A stretch of 64,000 bases of DNA from CAZMVY01 sp964653435. GTDB taxonomy: Bacteria; Planctomycetota; Phycisphaerae; UBA1845; PWPN01. Shown here in pieces: positions 26,695 through 34,889 of the stretch. Both the position numbers and the translations under genes were made by a program. The notes under the pieces were generated by a model that was not told the DNA's origin, made no database searches, and saw only the letters and a list, made by a program, of their open reading frames with translations. Location: contig CAZZFA010000011.1 in the NCBI GenBank assembly GCA_964653435.1, forward strand, positions 1 through 64,000, written 5' to 3'. Positions within the stretch are counted from its first letter, which is position 1; each line of letters begins with the position of its first letter.

Positions 26695-27312
26695 TCACGC
26701 GGCCCACGAGCGCAGAGCGTCCTTGACGCCGGCGATGACCGTCTCCACCGACAATGCCGCGAGGATCATCCCCATCACGCGGCTCAGGATGGCGATCGGA
26801 CCGGCGCCGATGCACCGCCGGATCGGGCTGGCCAGAAGCAGCAGCACCCACTGCATCGCCAGCACCACGAGCAGCACAACCGCCGTCCGGCACTGCGCCA
26901 TCACGCTGAAGCGGTCGTTATCCGTCAGTACGACGACCGCAAGCAATGCCCCCGGGCCCGCAATAAACGGCATCGCCAGCGGAAACACCGCCACATTCTC
27001 CCGGCCGCCGGGCAACGGGCCGGAAACACCCGCATGATCCGAGAAAATCATCGTCAGCCCGACCTTGAACAACACAAGCCCCCCGGCGATCTGGAACGAG
27101 TGGATGGTGATGCCCATCTCCCGCAGCAGAAACTGCCCGAGCACCAGGAAACCCAGAAGCACTGCCGCCGCAATCAGCACGGCATGCACGGCGATCCGCC
27201 GCATTTCGCGCGCCGACGTGTCCCTCGTAACCGAAAGAAACAGCGGCACGGTACCGATCGGATCGACGACCACCCAGAGCGTTACGAAATCGGTAAAGGC
27301 GTTGTCCAACAT
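26695..27312 (-). CDS. MarC family integral membrane protein
   Basis: The 205 residues form about six membrane helices. FVTLWVVVDPIGTVPLFLSVT near the start, with the conserved D-P-x-G, and PLAMPFIAGPGALLAVVVL in the middle are the family marks. The molecular function of MarC proteins is unknown despite the name, which came from proximity to the mar locus. The start at 27312 gives the conserved N-terminus (MLDNAFTDFV); longer starts add only arginine-rich leader. It converges with the dockerin-tailed gene (43 bases apart) and diverges from the AhbC gene. Confidence 0.9.
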   Translation of the reverse strand: MLDNAFTDFVTLWVVVDPIGTVPLFLSVTRDTSAREMRRIAVHAVLIAAAVLLGFLVLGQFLLREMGITIHSFQIAGGLVLFKVGLTMIFSDHAGVSGPLPGGRENVAVFPLAMPFIAGPGALLAVVVLTDNDRFSVMAQCRTAVVLLVVLAMQWVLLLLASPIRRCIGAGPIAILSRVMGMILAALSVETVIAGVKDALRSWAA

Positions 27313-27643
27313 CACTGCGCATCCCGCGCGGCCGCGCCGCGCGCCGCCGGCGGGACGGCCTTCGGCCACCCGATCCCGGCACGCTTGATCTAACATCGGA
27401 CGGCGAACCGACGTTATGTACGTTAACCCGCCCACGCCGCACCGACAGAGCCGGACGATCGGCCGGCCCGGGCAGCGAGACCGCAAACGGCTCGCCCGCA
27501 CGCTCCAGCGACGCGGCGCGCTTTGTCCCGCTTCGGCTCGGGCAATAGAATCCCCATGTGCCCGAGGCGGGAGGACGGCAATCCTGGGCCTATAATGTCG
27601 CACGTGCGCCGTCGCCGCGCATTCGCGATTCGCGGAGCCCGAA
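27313..27643. other. Divergent intergenic region, marC/ahbC
   Basis: About 330 bases with no convincing gene. It holds the -10 candidate at 27591 and an imperfect palindrome around ACGTTATGTACGTT near 27410-27425, whose role is unknown. Confidence 0.5.
27591..27596 (+). promoter_or_regulatory. Perfect -10 hexamer before ahbC
   Basis: TATAAT, followed by GTCGC. It lies 48 bases before the ATG at 27644. No clear -35 box is present at 16-18 bases upstream, so an activator may be needed. Confidence 0.45.
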
Positions 27644-28954
27644 ATGATCGATGTCAGCGCCCTGTACTGCGGTTATGATTCCCCGTCGCTGCCCCACCGG
27701 TATGGCCGGTGCATTTCGCGGGATGTCCCCGAGCATCAGCGGTTCGCCACGCCCAAGACGGCCGAGCAGCGGCGCCCGATCGTCGTCTGGAACATCACCC
27801 GCACGTGCAACCTCTGCTGCGTCCACTGTTACAGCAGCAGCGAGGCGAGGAAATACGCCGGCGAGCTGACGACGGAAGAGGCCTTCGCTGTCGTTGACGA
27901 TCTGGCGGCATACGGCGTGCCGGGCGTGCTGTTTTCCGGTGGCGAGCCGCTCGCCCGGCCCGATGTCTTCGAGATCGCCGGCTACGCCCGCTCGAAGAAG
28001 CTGCACGTCGTCTTCAGCACGAACGGCACGCTGATCACGCCGGAGATCGCCAGACGCTTCGTCGATCTCGGCATCGCCTACGTCGGCATCTCGCTCGACA
28101 GCGCCGACGCCGCCACGCACGATACGTTCCGGGGCGTCTCCGGCGCGTTCGAGCGGACCCTGCGGGGCATCCGACACTGCAAGGCGGCCGGGCAGAAAGT
28201 CGGCCTCCGCCTGACCCTCACCAAGGTCAACGCGGACAACATCGACGCCCTCTTCGACCTGATCGTCCGCGAGGACATCAACCGCGCGTGCTTCTATCAC
28301 CTGGTCCCCGCCGGCCGCGGCTCCGCCCTGGTGCAACTGACCCCGAAGGAGGAACGCCGGGCCGTCTCGACGATCTTCCGCCGGACGCGCGAGCTCCATG
28401 AACAGGGTCGGCCGGTCGAGATCCTCACGGTCGACAACCACTGCGACGGCGTCTACCTCTACCTGAAGCTCAAGGCCGAGGGCCACCCGCGGGCCGAAAC
28501 GATCTATGAAATGCTCAAGTGGAACGGCGGCGGCGCGTACAGCTCCGGCGTGGGGATCGCCTGCATCGACTTCCAGGGGCGCGTCCACCCGGACCAGTTC
28601 TGGATGCACGAGAACCTGGGCAACGTGCGTGAGCGACCTTTCAGCGAGATCTGGCAGGACACGAGCCACCCGCTGATGGCCGGCCTGAAGAACCGCCTCC
28701 CCCTGCTCAAGGGCCGCTGCGGCGCATGCCGGTTCGTCCGGCTGTGCGGCGGCGCCTCGCGGGTGCGCGCCCAACTGCTCACCGGCGACCCCTGGGCCGC
28801 CGACCCGGCGTGCTACCTCACTGACGAGGAGATCGGCGTCAACATCGATCCCGCCGCAAAGAAAGAAGCCCGCTGCCGCCCGGCGGACGAGACGACGGCC
28901 GAATCCGAGGGCCCGTCCGCCGCCCCGTACCCCTGCACCGACGGGGGGGCATGA
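27644..28954 (+). CDS. ahbC: Radical SAM enzyme, AhbC-type (12,18-didecarboxysiroheme deacetylase)
   Basis: The 436-residue protein has the radical SAM cysteines C55, C59 and C62 (CNLCCVHC), the FSGGEPLARPD glycine motif and STNGTLI. N-terminal MIDVSALYCGY and internal VEILTVDNHCDGVY and VHPDQFWMHENLGNV follow AhbC closely. The C-terminal CGACRFVRLCGG with a later ACYLTDEEI supplies auxiliary Fe-S ligands. AhbC removes two acetate side chains as acetyl groups from didecarboxysiroheme to give Fe-coproporphyrin III in the siroheme-dependent heme route; NirJ acts on the same substrate for heme d1. AhbA, AhbB and AhbD are not nearby, so the pathway cannot be confirmed from the window. The last 35 residues are a disordered tail. 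Confidence 0.82.
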   Translation: MIDVSALYCGYDSPSLPHRYGRCISRDVPEHQRFATPKTAEQRRPIVVWNITRTCNLCCVHCYSSSEARKYAGELTTEEAFAVVDDLAAYGVPGVLFSGGEPLARPDVFEIAGYARSKKLHVVFSTNGTLITPEIARRFVDLGIAYVGISLDSADAATHDTFRGVSGAFERTLRGIRHCKAAGQKVGLRLTLTKVNADNIDALFDLIVREDINRACFYHLVPAGRGSALVQLTPKEERRAVSTIFRRTRELHEQGRPVEILTVDNHCDGVYLYLKLKAEGHPRAETIYEMLKWNGGGAYSSGVGIACIDFQGRVHPDQFWMHENLGNVRERPFSEIWQDTSHPLMAGLKNRLPLLKGRCGACRFVRLCGGASRVRAQLLTGDPWAADPACYLTDEEIGVNIDPAAKKEARCRPADETTAESEGPSAAPYPCTDGGA

Positions 28955-29284
28955 GAACCTCTTCCGACCGGGGCCACCGGGGCATCGAGTGCCGTCTTGG
29001 TCAGTGGATCATCCGTCTCCGGCCCTGCGGCGGCTCAGGAACCGCGACGAGACTCCTCAGGGGCCACATAGCCGCCCAACCGGAAACGACGCGACACCCG
29101 GGGCACGCTGGTAGTGCCCCCGGAACCACCTTATCCGCACAATGCACATCGCAACGGCACACGCGCCCCGTGAGACAAACCCCGAGGATACGGAAGCTGC
29201 AAGAACGGAAGAGCCAGGGTATAAGGGATACTCCGCGCATCGCGGCGGGACCCGCAGAAGGCCCCGAAATACCGGGAGTTTCTT
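28955..29284. other. Intergenic region, 330 bases, no gene recognised
   Basis: I see no conserved frame, RNA or strong hairpin. GGGAG at 29275-29279 is the ribosome site of the next gene. Confidence 0.5.
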
Positions 29285-30019
29285 ATGCGCCTGAACATGC
29301 CGTTCGCAACGACACTGTTGTTCTGCTCGCTCCTGCTTGCGGCCTCGCCGGCGTGCACCGAAACGCGGCCGGCCGCTGCAAACCCGCCCACGCCCGCGAC
29401 GAAAGCCGCCGCCGCTCGCGATCGGGGCCCTGCCAGGTGGGAAAAGGATATCGCCGCATACGAAGCAATGGATCGCGTGAACCCGCCGCCCAGGGGCGCA
29501 GTGCTCTTCATCGGCTCCTCGACCATCCGCCTCTGGAAAACGCTCGAAAGCGATTTCCCCGACCACCGGGTGATCAATCGCGGCTTCGGCGGGTCGCAGA
29601 TCGCGGACTCGACGTTCTTCGCCGAGCGGATCATCTTCCCCTACGAGCCGCGGGTCGTCGTGCTCCGGGCCGGCGGCAACGATCTCCACGCAGGCAAGAC
29701 GCCGGCGCAGGTCTTCGCGGATTATCAGGCCTTCGTCGCCCGGGTGCATGCCCGGCTGCCCCAGACCCGCATTGTATACATCGCAACCAATCCCACCCCC
29801 GCCCGCTGGGCGGAACGCGACGCCGCCAGAACGCTCAACGCCATGATCGAAGCGTACACGCGCCCGCGGCCGTATCTGAAATATGTCGAGACCTACGACA
29901 TGGTCCTGGGGCCGGACGGCCGGCCACGCCCGGAGCTGTTCGCCCCGGATCGGCTGCACTTCAGCCCCGAGGGATACCGATTGCTCACCGAGCGCGTGCG
30001 GCCGTTCCTGGCCGAATAG
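29285..30019 (+). CDS. Exported SGNH/GDSL hydrolase
   Basis: The 244-residue protein has a hydrophobic signal segment ending ASPACTET; the cysteine could be a lipid site, though the lipobox is weak. Block I is VLFIGSSTIRLW with the catalytic serine, block II NRGFGGS, block III AGGNDL, and the Asp/His pair is in PDRLHFSPEGY. These mark an SGNH esterase or lipase acting on small esters, lipids or carbohydrate acetyl groups. The region between the signal and block I (about 25-60) is Ala/Pro-rich. Start: ATG with GGGAG nine bases upstream. It converges with the ABC transporter operon end at 30131. Confidence 0.85.
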   Translation: MRLNMPFATTLLFCSLLLAASPACTETRPAAANPPTPATKAAAARDRGPARWEKDIAAYEAMDRVNPPPRGAVLFIGSSTIRLWKTLESDFPDHRVINRGFGGSQIADSTFFAERIIFPYEPRVVVLRAGGNDLHAGKTPAQVFADYQAFVARVHARLPQTRIVYIATNPTPARWAERDAARTLNAMIEAYTRPRPYLKYVETYDMVLGPDGRPRPELFAPDRLHFSPEGYRLLTERVRPFLAE

Positions 30020-30130
30020 GTCGCCACCGCATGCGCCCGCAGGGTCCGCGGCGGATGGTCGGGCGGCGCTTCCACTCTGCCGGGGGCGAGAACCGGGCGC
30101 CGGCCGTCGTGGCGGCAGGCGGCGAGGCGC

Positions 30131-30967
30131 TCACCCCTTGATGCCGCTCATCACAACGCCTTTGACGAAGTACCGCTGGAGGGCGAGGAAGACGAGCAGC
30201 GCGGGCGCCATGACGATCACCGCTGCCGTCATCTGCAGCGGCCAGTTCGTCGTACCGTAAGCATCCTTGAAGACCGACAGCCCGACCTCCAGCGTCCGCA
30301 TCGGCACGGAACTGGTGGCCAGCATGGGCCAGTAGAAGTCCGTCCACGTCCAGATGAACCCGAAGGCCGCCAGCGTCGCCAGCGCCGGCTTCGAGGCCGG
30401 AAGGATGATGTGCCAGAGGATCCGCAGGTCCGACGCCCCGTCGATCCGAGCCGCCTCATCAAGGCTCCGCGGGATCGTCATGAAGAACTGCCGCAGCAGG
30501 AACGTCCCGAAGGCCGTGCTCAGGTACGGGTAGGGAAGGATCAGCCCGAGGTAGCTGTTCAGCAGCCCGAGCCTGTGGACGGTGATGAACAGCGGCACGA
30601 TCATCACGGTCGCGGGGATCATCATCGTCAGCATGAGGATGAAGAAGAGCGTGTCGCGGCCGCGGAAGGAAAGCCGCGCGAACGCATAGGCCGCCAGCGA
30701 ACAGAGCGTAAGCTGCAACGCGACCACGGCGGCCGTGACCACGATGCTGTTCAGCGCGAACCGGGCGACCGGCAGCTCGGCGAACGTGAGCACGTACCAG
30801 TAATTCCGGAATGCCCACTCCTTCGGGCGGAAGAGCGTCTCCAGCGTGGGAATCGGCGACAGGGGAGGATGGAACGAAGTGAAGAGCATCCAGACGAGCG
30901 GCGCGACCGTCGTCAGTGAAACCAGCACGAGCAGCGTATACAGGACCGTTACTCGAAGGACTCTCAT
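30131..30967 (-). CDS. Carbohydrate ABC transporter permease, MalG/CUT1-like
   Basis: The 278-residue protein has six membrane helices and the coupling loop EAARIDGASDLRILWHIILPASKPAL, the EAA motif that contacts the ATPase. VMSGIKG at the C-terminus is typical of MalG-type permeases. It would form a heterodimer with the permease encoded just upstream (31012-31917), 44 bases away on the same strand. With the binding protein at 31917 it makes a CUT1 sugar importer. No ATPase gene is present, so a shared MsmX-type ATPase elsewhere would be required, as in several Gram-positive CUT1 systems. Confidence 0.92.
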   Translation of the reverse strand: MRVLRVTVLYTLLVLVSLTTVAPLVWMLFTSFHPPLSPIPTLETLFRPKEWAFRNYWYVLTFAELPVARFALNSIVVTAAVVALQLTLCSLAAYAFARLSFRGRDTLFFILMLTMMIPATVMIVPLFITVHRLGLLNSYLGLILPYPYLSTAFGTFLLRQFFMTIPRSLDEAARIDGASDLRILWHIILPASKPALATLAAFGFIWTWTDFYWPMLATSSVPMRTLEVGLSVFKDAYGTTNWPLQMTAAVIVMAPALLVFLALQRYFVKGVVMSGIKG

Positions 30968-31011
30968 GCACCGACTCCGTCCGGTTCGCACGCGGCCGCG
31001 CGCGGAACCGC

Positions 31012-31917
31012 CTACCATTCCCCCGCGTCCTCCACACGCCGCCGCATCAGCGCGAACTGAACGATCGCGATCAGCAGGATGATGCCGAACAGGACGTACG
31101 ACTGGGCACTGGCCATGCCGATCTGAAGCCGGTGCCACGCCTCCTTGTAAATATGGTACACGACGACGTCCGTGGCGCGCTGCGGCCCCCCCCGGGTCAT
31201 GATGTACACCTGCGTGAAGAGCTGAAACGCGGCGATCGTGGAGGTGATAAGCACGAAGAACGTCGTCGGCATCAGCAGCGGCAGCGTGATGTACCGGAAG
31301 CGCTGCCAGCCGTTGCATCCGTCGATCTCCGCCGACTCGTACAGGGAGTCGGGGATCCCCTGCAGCCCGGCCAGAAAGATCACCATCCGCGGCCCGAGCC
31401 CGATCCATACGCTCATCGCGACAAGGCACAGCATCGCCGGCGCGGGCAGGAGGCGCCACGGCGCGGGCGCGTTCAGAAAGTCGTAGTCGCCCGAATACCC
31501 GAGGTACCGCAGGATGTAGTTGATCAACCCGTCCTGCGGGAGCAGGATCCAGATCCACACCATCGAAAGGGCCACACCGGAGCTGACGGCCGGAATGTAG
31601 TACAGCGTGCGAAAGACCGCCACGCCGCGAAGCTTCTGGTTCACCAGAATCGCCACCGCGAGCGCGACAATCATCCCCAGCGGGACGCTGAGCGCCGCGA
31701 ACACGGCCGTATTCCAGACCGCGTTGCGGAAGAACGGGTTGCGGAGAAGCTCGAGGTAGTTGCCCGCGCCCACAAAGGGGTGGTCCTCCTTCAACAGGTG
31801 CCACCGGTGGACGCTCAGATACGCCGCGATCACCATCGGCACGAATGAGAAGACGAGCAGGTAGATCGTCGCCGGAGCGACGAACAGATAACCGCGCCAG
31901 TCGGATCGTGCGCGCAT
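31012..31917 (-). CDS. Carbohydrate ABC transporter permease, MalF/UgpA-like
   Basis: The 301-residue protein starts RGYLFVAPATIYLLVFSFVPM and has about six helices. Its coupling loop is ESAEIDGCNGWQRFRYITLPLLMPT. Start at 31917: the A of this ATG is the last base of the upstream TGA (TGATG), so translation is coupled to the binding-protein gene. It is the partner of the MalG-like permease that follows. The spacing and overlap show one operon of binding protein, MalF-like and MalG-like permeases. Confidence 0.92.
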   Translation of the reverse strand: MRARSDWRGYLFVAPATIYLLVFSFVPMVIAAYLSVHRWHLLKEDHPFVGAGNYLELLRNPFFRNAVWNTAVFAALSVPLGMIVALAVAILVNQKLRGVAVFRTLYYIPAVSSGVALSMVWIWILLPQDGLINYILRYLGYSGDYDFLNAPAPWRLLPAPAMLCLVAMSVWIGLGPRMVIFLAGLQGIPDSLYESAEIDGCNGWQRFRYITLPLLMPTTFFVLITSTIAAFQLFTQVYIMTRGGPQRATDVVVYHIYKEAWHRLQIGMASAQSYVLFGIILLIAIVQFALMRRRVEDAGEW

Positions 31918-33200
31918 CACGGACGGTTCAACTCCATCTCCACCAGCCGGGCGGTACGCGAGGCCGCCTGCTGCACCGGAACGCCGCCGTTCAGGATGTC
32001 CTCGATCATCTCCCGTCCGAGGTCCTCGACCAGCTCGTAGCCTTCGACCCGCGAGCCCCACGGGGGCCGCGCGTACTTCACCTGAGCCAGAAAGGCGTCC
32101 TCGACGGGCGTGCCGGCAAACGACGCGGCCGCCTTCCGGTTCCCCGAGATCGCCAACCCGCCGGCCACGCGCTTCTTCTGCACCGCCTCGCTCGTGAGGA
32201 ACTTGACGTATTCCCAGGCCAGCTCCTTGTGCCGGCTCGCCCGCGAGATCGCCAGGCCCGTCGCGTACAGCACCGTCACCGGCCGGCCGATCTGCGTGGG
32301 AATGGTCGTTACCCCGATGTCCATCCGGTCCACCCGGTACTCGATCAGCGACCAATGCCCAGTCATGTTCATCGCCGCCCGGCCCGCGCGGAAAAGGTCC
32401 ACCCCCGCCGCCGCGCTCTGCGACAGGCTCGGGGCAACGTGGTACTTCCGGACCAGATCCGTGAGAAACGTAAGCGCCTCAACCGTGGCCGGCCCGTCGA
32501 GATACCCGACCGCATGTCGGCCGTCCGGGCTCAGCACATCCCCGCCGTTCGACCAGATCCACGGGAACCACAGGGGCATCTCCTTCTGGAAATCGAAGCC
32601 GAACCGCGTGGGCGTCCCCGTCTTCGGATCCACGACGGTCAGCCTCTCGGCCGTCTCCAGAAAGTCCTTCCACGTCCACCCGTCGCGCGGGTACGGCACG
32701 CGGGCCTGGTCGAAGACCCGCTTGTTGTACATCAGCACCATCGGCGTGAAGTCGAGCGGAATCGCATAAAGCCGGTCGCCGCGACGCGCGATGTCCAGCA
32801 CGTTGGAAAAGTAGTCGTCGAGATGGAAAGCCCTGTCCTCGCGGATCAGCGGCATCAGATCGGTAAGCAGGTCGTTGTCGATAAAGACCGCCGCCGCGGA
32901 CCCGTCCAGCGAAATCACATCCGGCGGGTTTCCGGAAACGTACGTCATGAGCAGTTTCGGCACGTACTGGCCGAACCCGGGGATGTTCTCGATCTGCAGA
33001 CGGGCCTCCGGGTGCCGACGTTCAAACTCGTCCCAGATCTCGCGCTCCGTCTTCATGAAAGACGGATCGACCGAGGGCCCGCCCCAGTTGGCGACACGCA
33101 ACACCGTGCGACGATCCGACCGGCCGTCGTCGCAACGACCGCACAGATTCACCCCGGCAACACCAATGGCAAGGACGACGTGAATCGCGGGATTCCGCAT
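31917..33200 (-). CDS. Extracellular solute-binding protein, family 1
   Basis: The 427-residue protein has a signal region (IHVVLAIGVAGVNLCGRC) with a cysteine that may be lipid-modified. The mature part starts VLRVANWGG and contains PPDVISLDGS, YAIPLDFTPMVLMYNKRVF and EYVKFLTSEAVQ, all typical of CUT1 oligosaccharide-binding proteins. The ATG at 33200 has AGAGG just upstream and gives a sensible signal. It is the first gene of the importer operon. The sugar is not predictable, but the glycosidase set at 38070-44812 is the nearest plausible consumer of the imported sugars. Confidence 0.9.
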   Translation of the reverse strand: MRNPAIHVVLAIGVAGVNLCGRCDDGRSDRRTVLRVANWGGPSVDPSFMKTEREIWDEFERRHPEARLQIENIPGFGQYVPKLLMTYVSGNPPDVISLDGSAAAVFIDNDLLTDLMPLIREDRAFHLDDYFSNVLDIARRGDRLYAIPLDFTPMVLMYNKRVFDQARVPYPRDGWTWKDFLETAERLTVVDPKTGTPTRFGFDFQKEMPLWFPWIWSNGGDVLSPDGRHAVGYLDGPATVEALTFLTDLVRKYHVAPSLSQSAAAGVDLFRAGRAAMNMTGHWSLIEYRVDRMDIGVTTIPTQIGRPVTVLYATGLAISRASRHKELAWEYVKFLTSEAVQKKRVAGGLAISGNRKAAASFAGTPVEDAFLAQVKYARPPWGSRVEGYELVEDLGREMIEDILNGGVPVQQAASRTARLVEMELNRP

Positions 33201-33545
33201 GGCCTCTGTCGGTACTGCCTGCGACGACAACCGGCCGCCGCCGGGACGCCTGCGTACTCTCAGACAGCCGTAGAGTATACCGCTTGCCACCGAGACGCAA
33301 CCGCGGCGGTCGCACTCCACATGGCGCCCTGACTCCGCATAGCGGTCTCACCCCACATCGCGGTCCCGCAGGGACCGTGGAGAATAGCCCAGCGATTCAT
33401 CGCTGGGCCGCCGACGCCCCCCCCCGCCGGTGAGTCCCGCAGGGACGAATGACCCCTCGCAACGATGCCGCCCCGCGCTGAGTGACATCACGGCCGGGCC
33501 CTGCTACCATTCGCGGGAGTTCCAGGTGCCCCAGGAGGCTATTGC
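33201..33545. other. Divergent intergenic region with hairpin-rich repeat
   Basis: This 345-base region separates the importer operon from the gene at 33546. It contains three palindromes (33362-33446) and a TACCAT at 33505-33510, a weak -10 candidate 36 bases before the GTG start. No gene is seen. Confidence 0.5.
33362..33446. repeat. Repeat of three palindromes
   Basis: GGTCCCGCAGGGACC (33362-33376), GCCCAGCG/CGCTGGGC with loop ATTCAT (33387-33408) and GTCCCGCAGGGAC (33434-33446). The first and third share their core, which suggests one composite element. Confidence 0.7.
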
Positions 33546-34889
33546 GTGTCGAAAACCCTCGCGACTGCGGCGCGCTCGCTGTCATGGATCTTCTTGCTGG
33601 CTTGTCCGGTATCGGCGGCCTCGTCGAAGCCGACCGACGGGGGCGCCGACAGTCCGTCCACACGGCCCGTCGTGATTCCGGACAACCTCCCCGAGGATCT
33701 GACCGTCTGGCCGAACCGCGTCAGCTTCCGAAACTCCGATCCGTGGATCTGGCAGAATCACGACCGCATCCGCAAGATGCGTCCGCGGGTGATGGTCCTG
33801 AACTTCGCGAACGACGTGGAGATGCCCGCCATCCGCGAGCACACCGAGAAGCTCATCAGGGCCCTGGCCGAGGCGACGCGCTATCACGGATTCAAGGACC
33901 CCGGCGCCCCGGCGTTCCTCGAGTACGAGGTCGTCAAGTACGTGGACATGCGCGACGACCCGATCCCGCCCGAGCGGAAGAACCGCAGCAGCAGCCTCTT
34001 TCCGCGCAAGCGGCGCGGGCCGAAGGACTTCAACTGTGACTACCGCGCGTTCTACGGCGACGCCTTCGCTCGCCGGTATGGCTTCCCGGACCCCCGCCGG
34101 CCGGGGCGGTTTCTGAACCTGCACGAACTGATCAACTCCGGGCTTGTGCACGAGCTGTGGTTCCATGCCGTCCATATCTATGAGGAAGGCTGGCCGGCCT
34201 TCGAGGTCATCGAACTGAAGCAGTATTATGATGAGCAGTGCCGCCCCATCCCGGACAAACACGGTCCGGCGGGCAACGGCTACGACGATTCGTTTCCGTG
34301 GTCGGGCCGCAGCTTCCGCATGGCTTTCTTCAACCCGCACCGCGGCATCGGCTGCGCCATGGAGAACTTCGGTCACGGCCTCGAGGCCTATCGCAACTCC
34401 AACGCGATCGCCTACTTCGCCCGTTACTTCGAGGAGTTCGCGGATTTCAATCTGAACAAGCGCTACAAGGTCCCCTTCGACTCGCTGTATGACGTCCCCT
34501 ACGACGCCCCGGAGAAGGACTGGGTCACGTATCCGACCCCCACGTCCATGAAGGTCAGAATCCGCGGCAAGGAGTACACCCTCGACCCGTTCATCGCCGC
34601 CGGCGGCAGTGTTCACTGGGCCCCGGGCGCCCGGTACCACTACGACCTCGACAGCCCCTTCACCGTCAAGAGCACCATCGAGAACTGGCGGATGCGCAAC
34701 GGCCCGGACGGCAAGGACCTCGTCCTGGACTTCAACAAGGACAAGTTCGCCCGCTACCAGGACCTGGCCCCGGACTGCCAGGGCGCCTGGATGGTCTTCT
34801 GGCGCCAATGCATGCCGGGCCTCGACAACCAGTGCGTTGACGACGACGGCAAACCGATGAAGAACTGGTGGCCGTTCCTGTTCTATTGA
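33546..34889 (+). CDS. Exported protein of unknown function, family shared with 57189 N-terminus
   Basis: The 447-residue protein has a signal peptide ending near PVSAA. I know no family. It contains RPRVMVLNF near residue 80, SGLVHELWFHAVHIYEE near 200, FFNPHRGIGCAMENFGHGLEA near 262, and GGSVHWAPGARYHYD near 355. Each has a counterpart in the N-terminal domain of the protein at 57189. The conserved Glu, His, Tyr and Asp residues in these motifs could form a catalytic or metal site, but that is inference. The GTG start has AGGAGG seven bases upstream. It stands alone between the importer operon and the beta-helix gene. Confidence 0.75.
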   Translation: MSKTLATAARSLSWIFLLACPVSAASSKPTDGGADSPSTRPVVIPDNLPEDLTVWPNRVSFRNSDPWIWQNHDRIRKMRPRVMVLNFANDVEMPAIREHTEKLIRALAEATRYHGFKDPGAPAFLEYEVVKYVDMRDDPIPPERKNRSSSLFPRKRRGPKDFNCDYRAFYGDAFARRYGFPDPRRPGRFLNLHELINSGLVHELWFHAVHIYEEGWPAFEVIELKQYYDEQCRPIPDKHGPAGNGYDDSFPWSGRSFRMAFFNPHRGIGCAMENFGHGLEAYRNSNAIAYFARYFEEFADFNLNKRYKVPFDSLYDVPYDAPEKDWVTYPTPTSMKVRIRGKEYTLDPFIAAGGSVHWAPGARYHYDLDSPFTVKSTIENWRMRNGPDGKDLVLDFNKDKFARYQDLAPDCQGAWMVFWRQCMPGLDNQCVDDDGKPMKNWWPFLFY

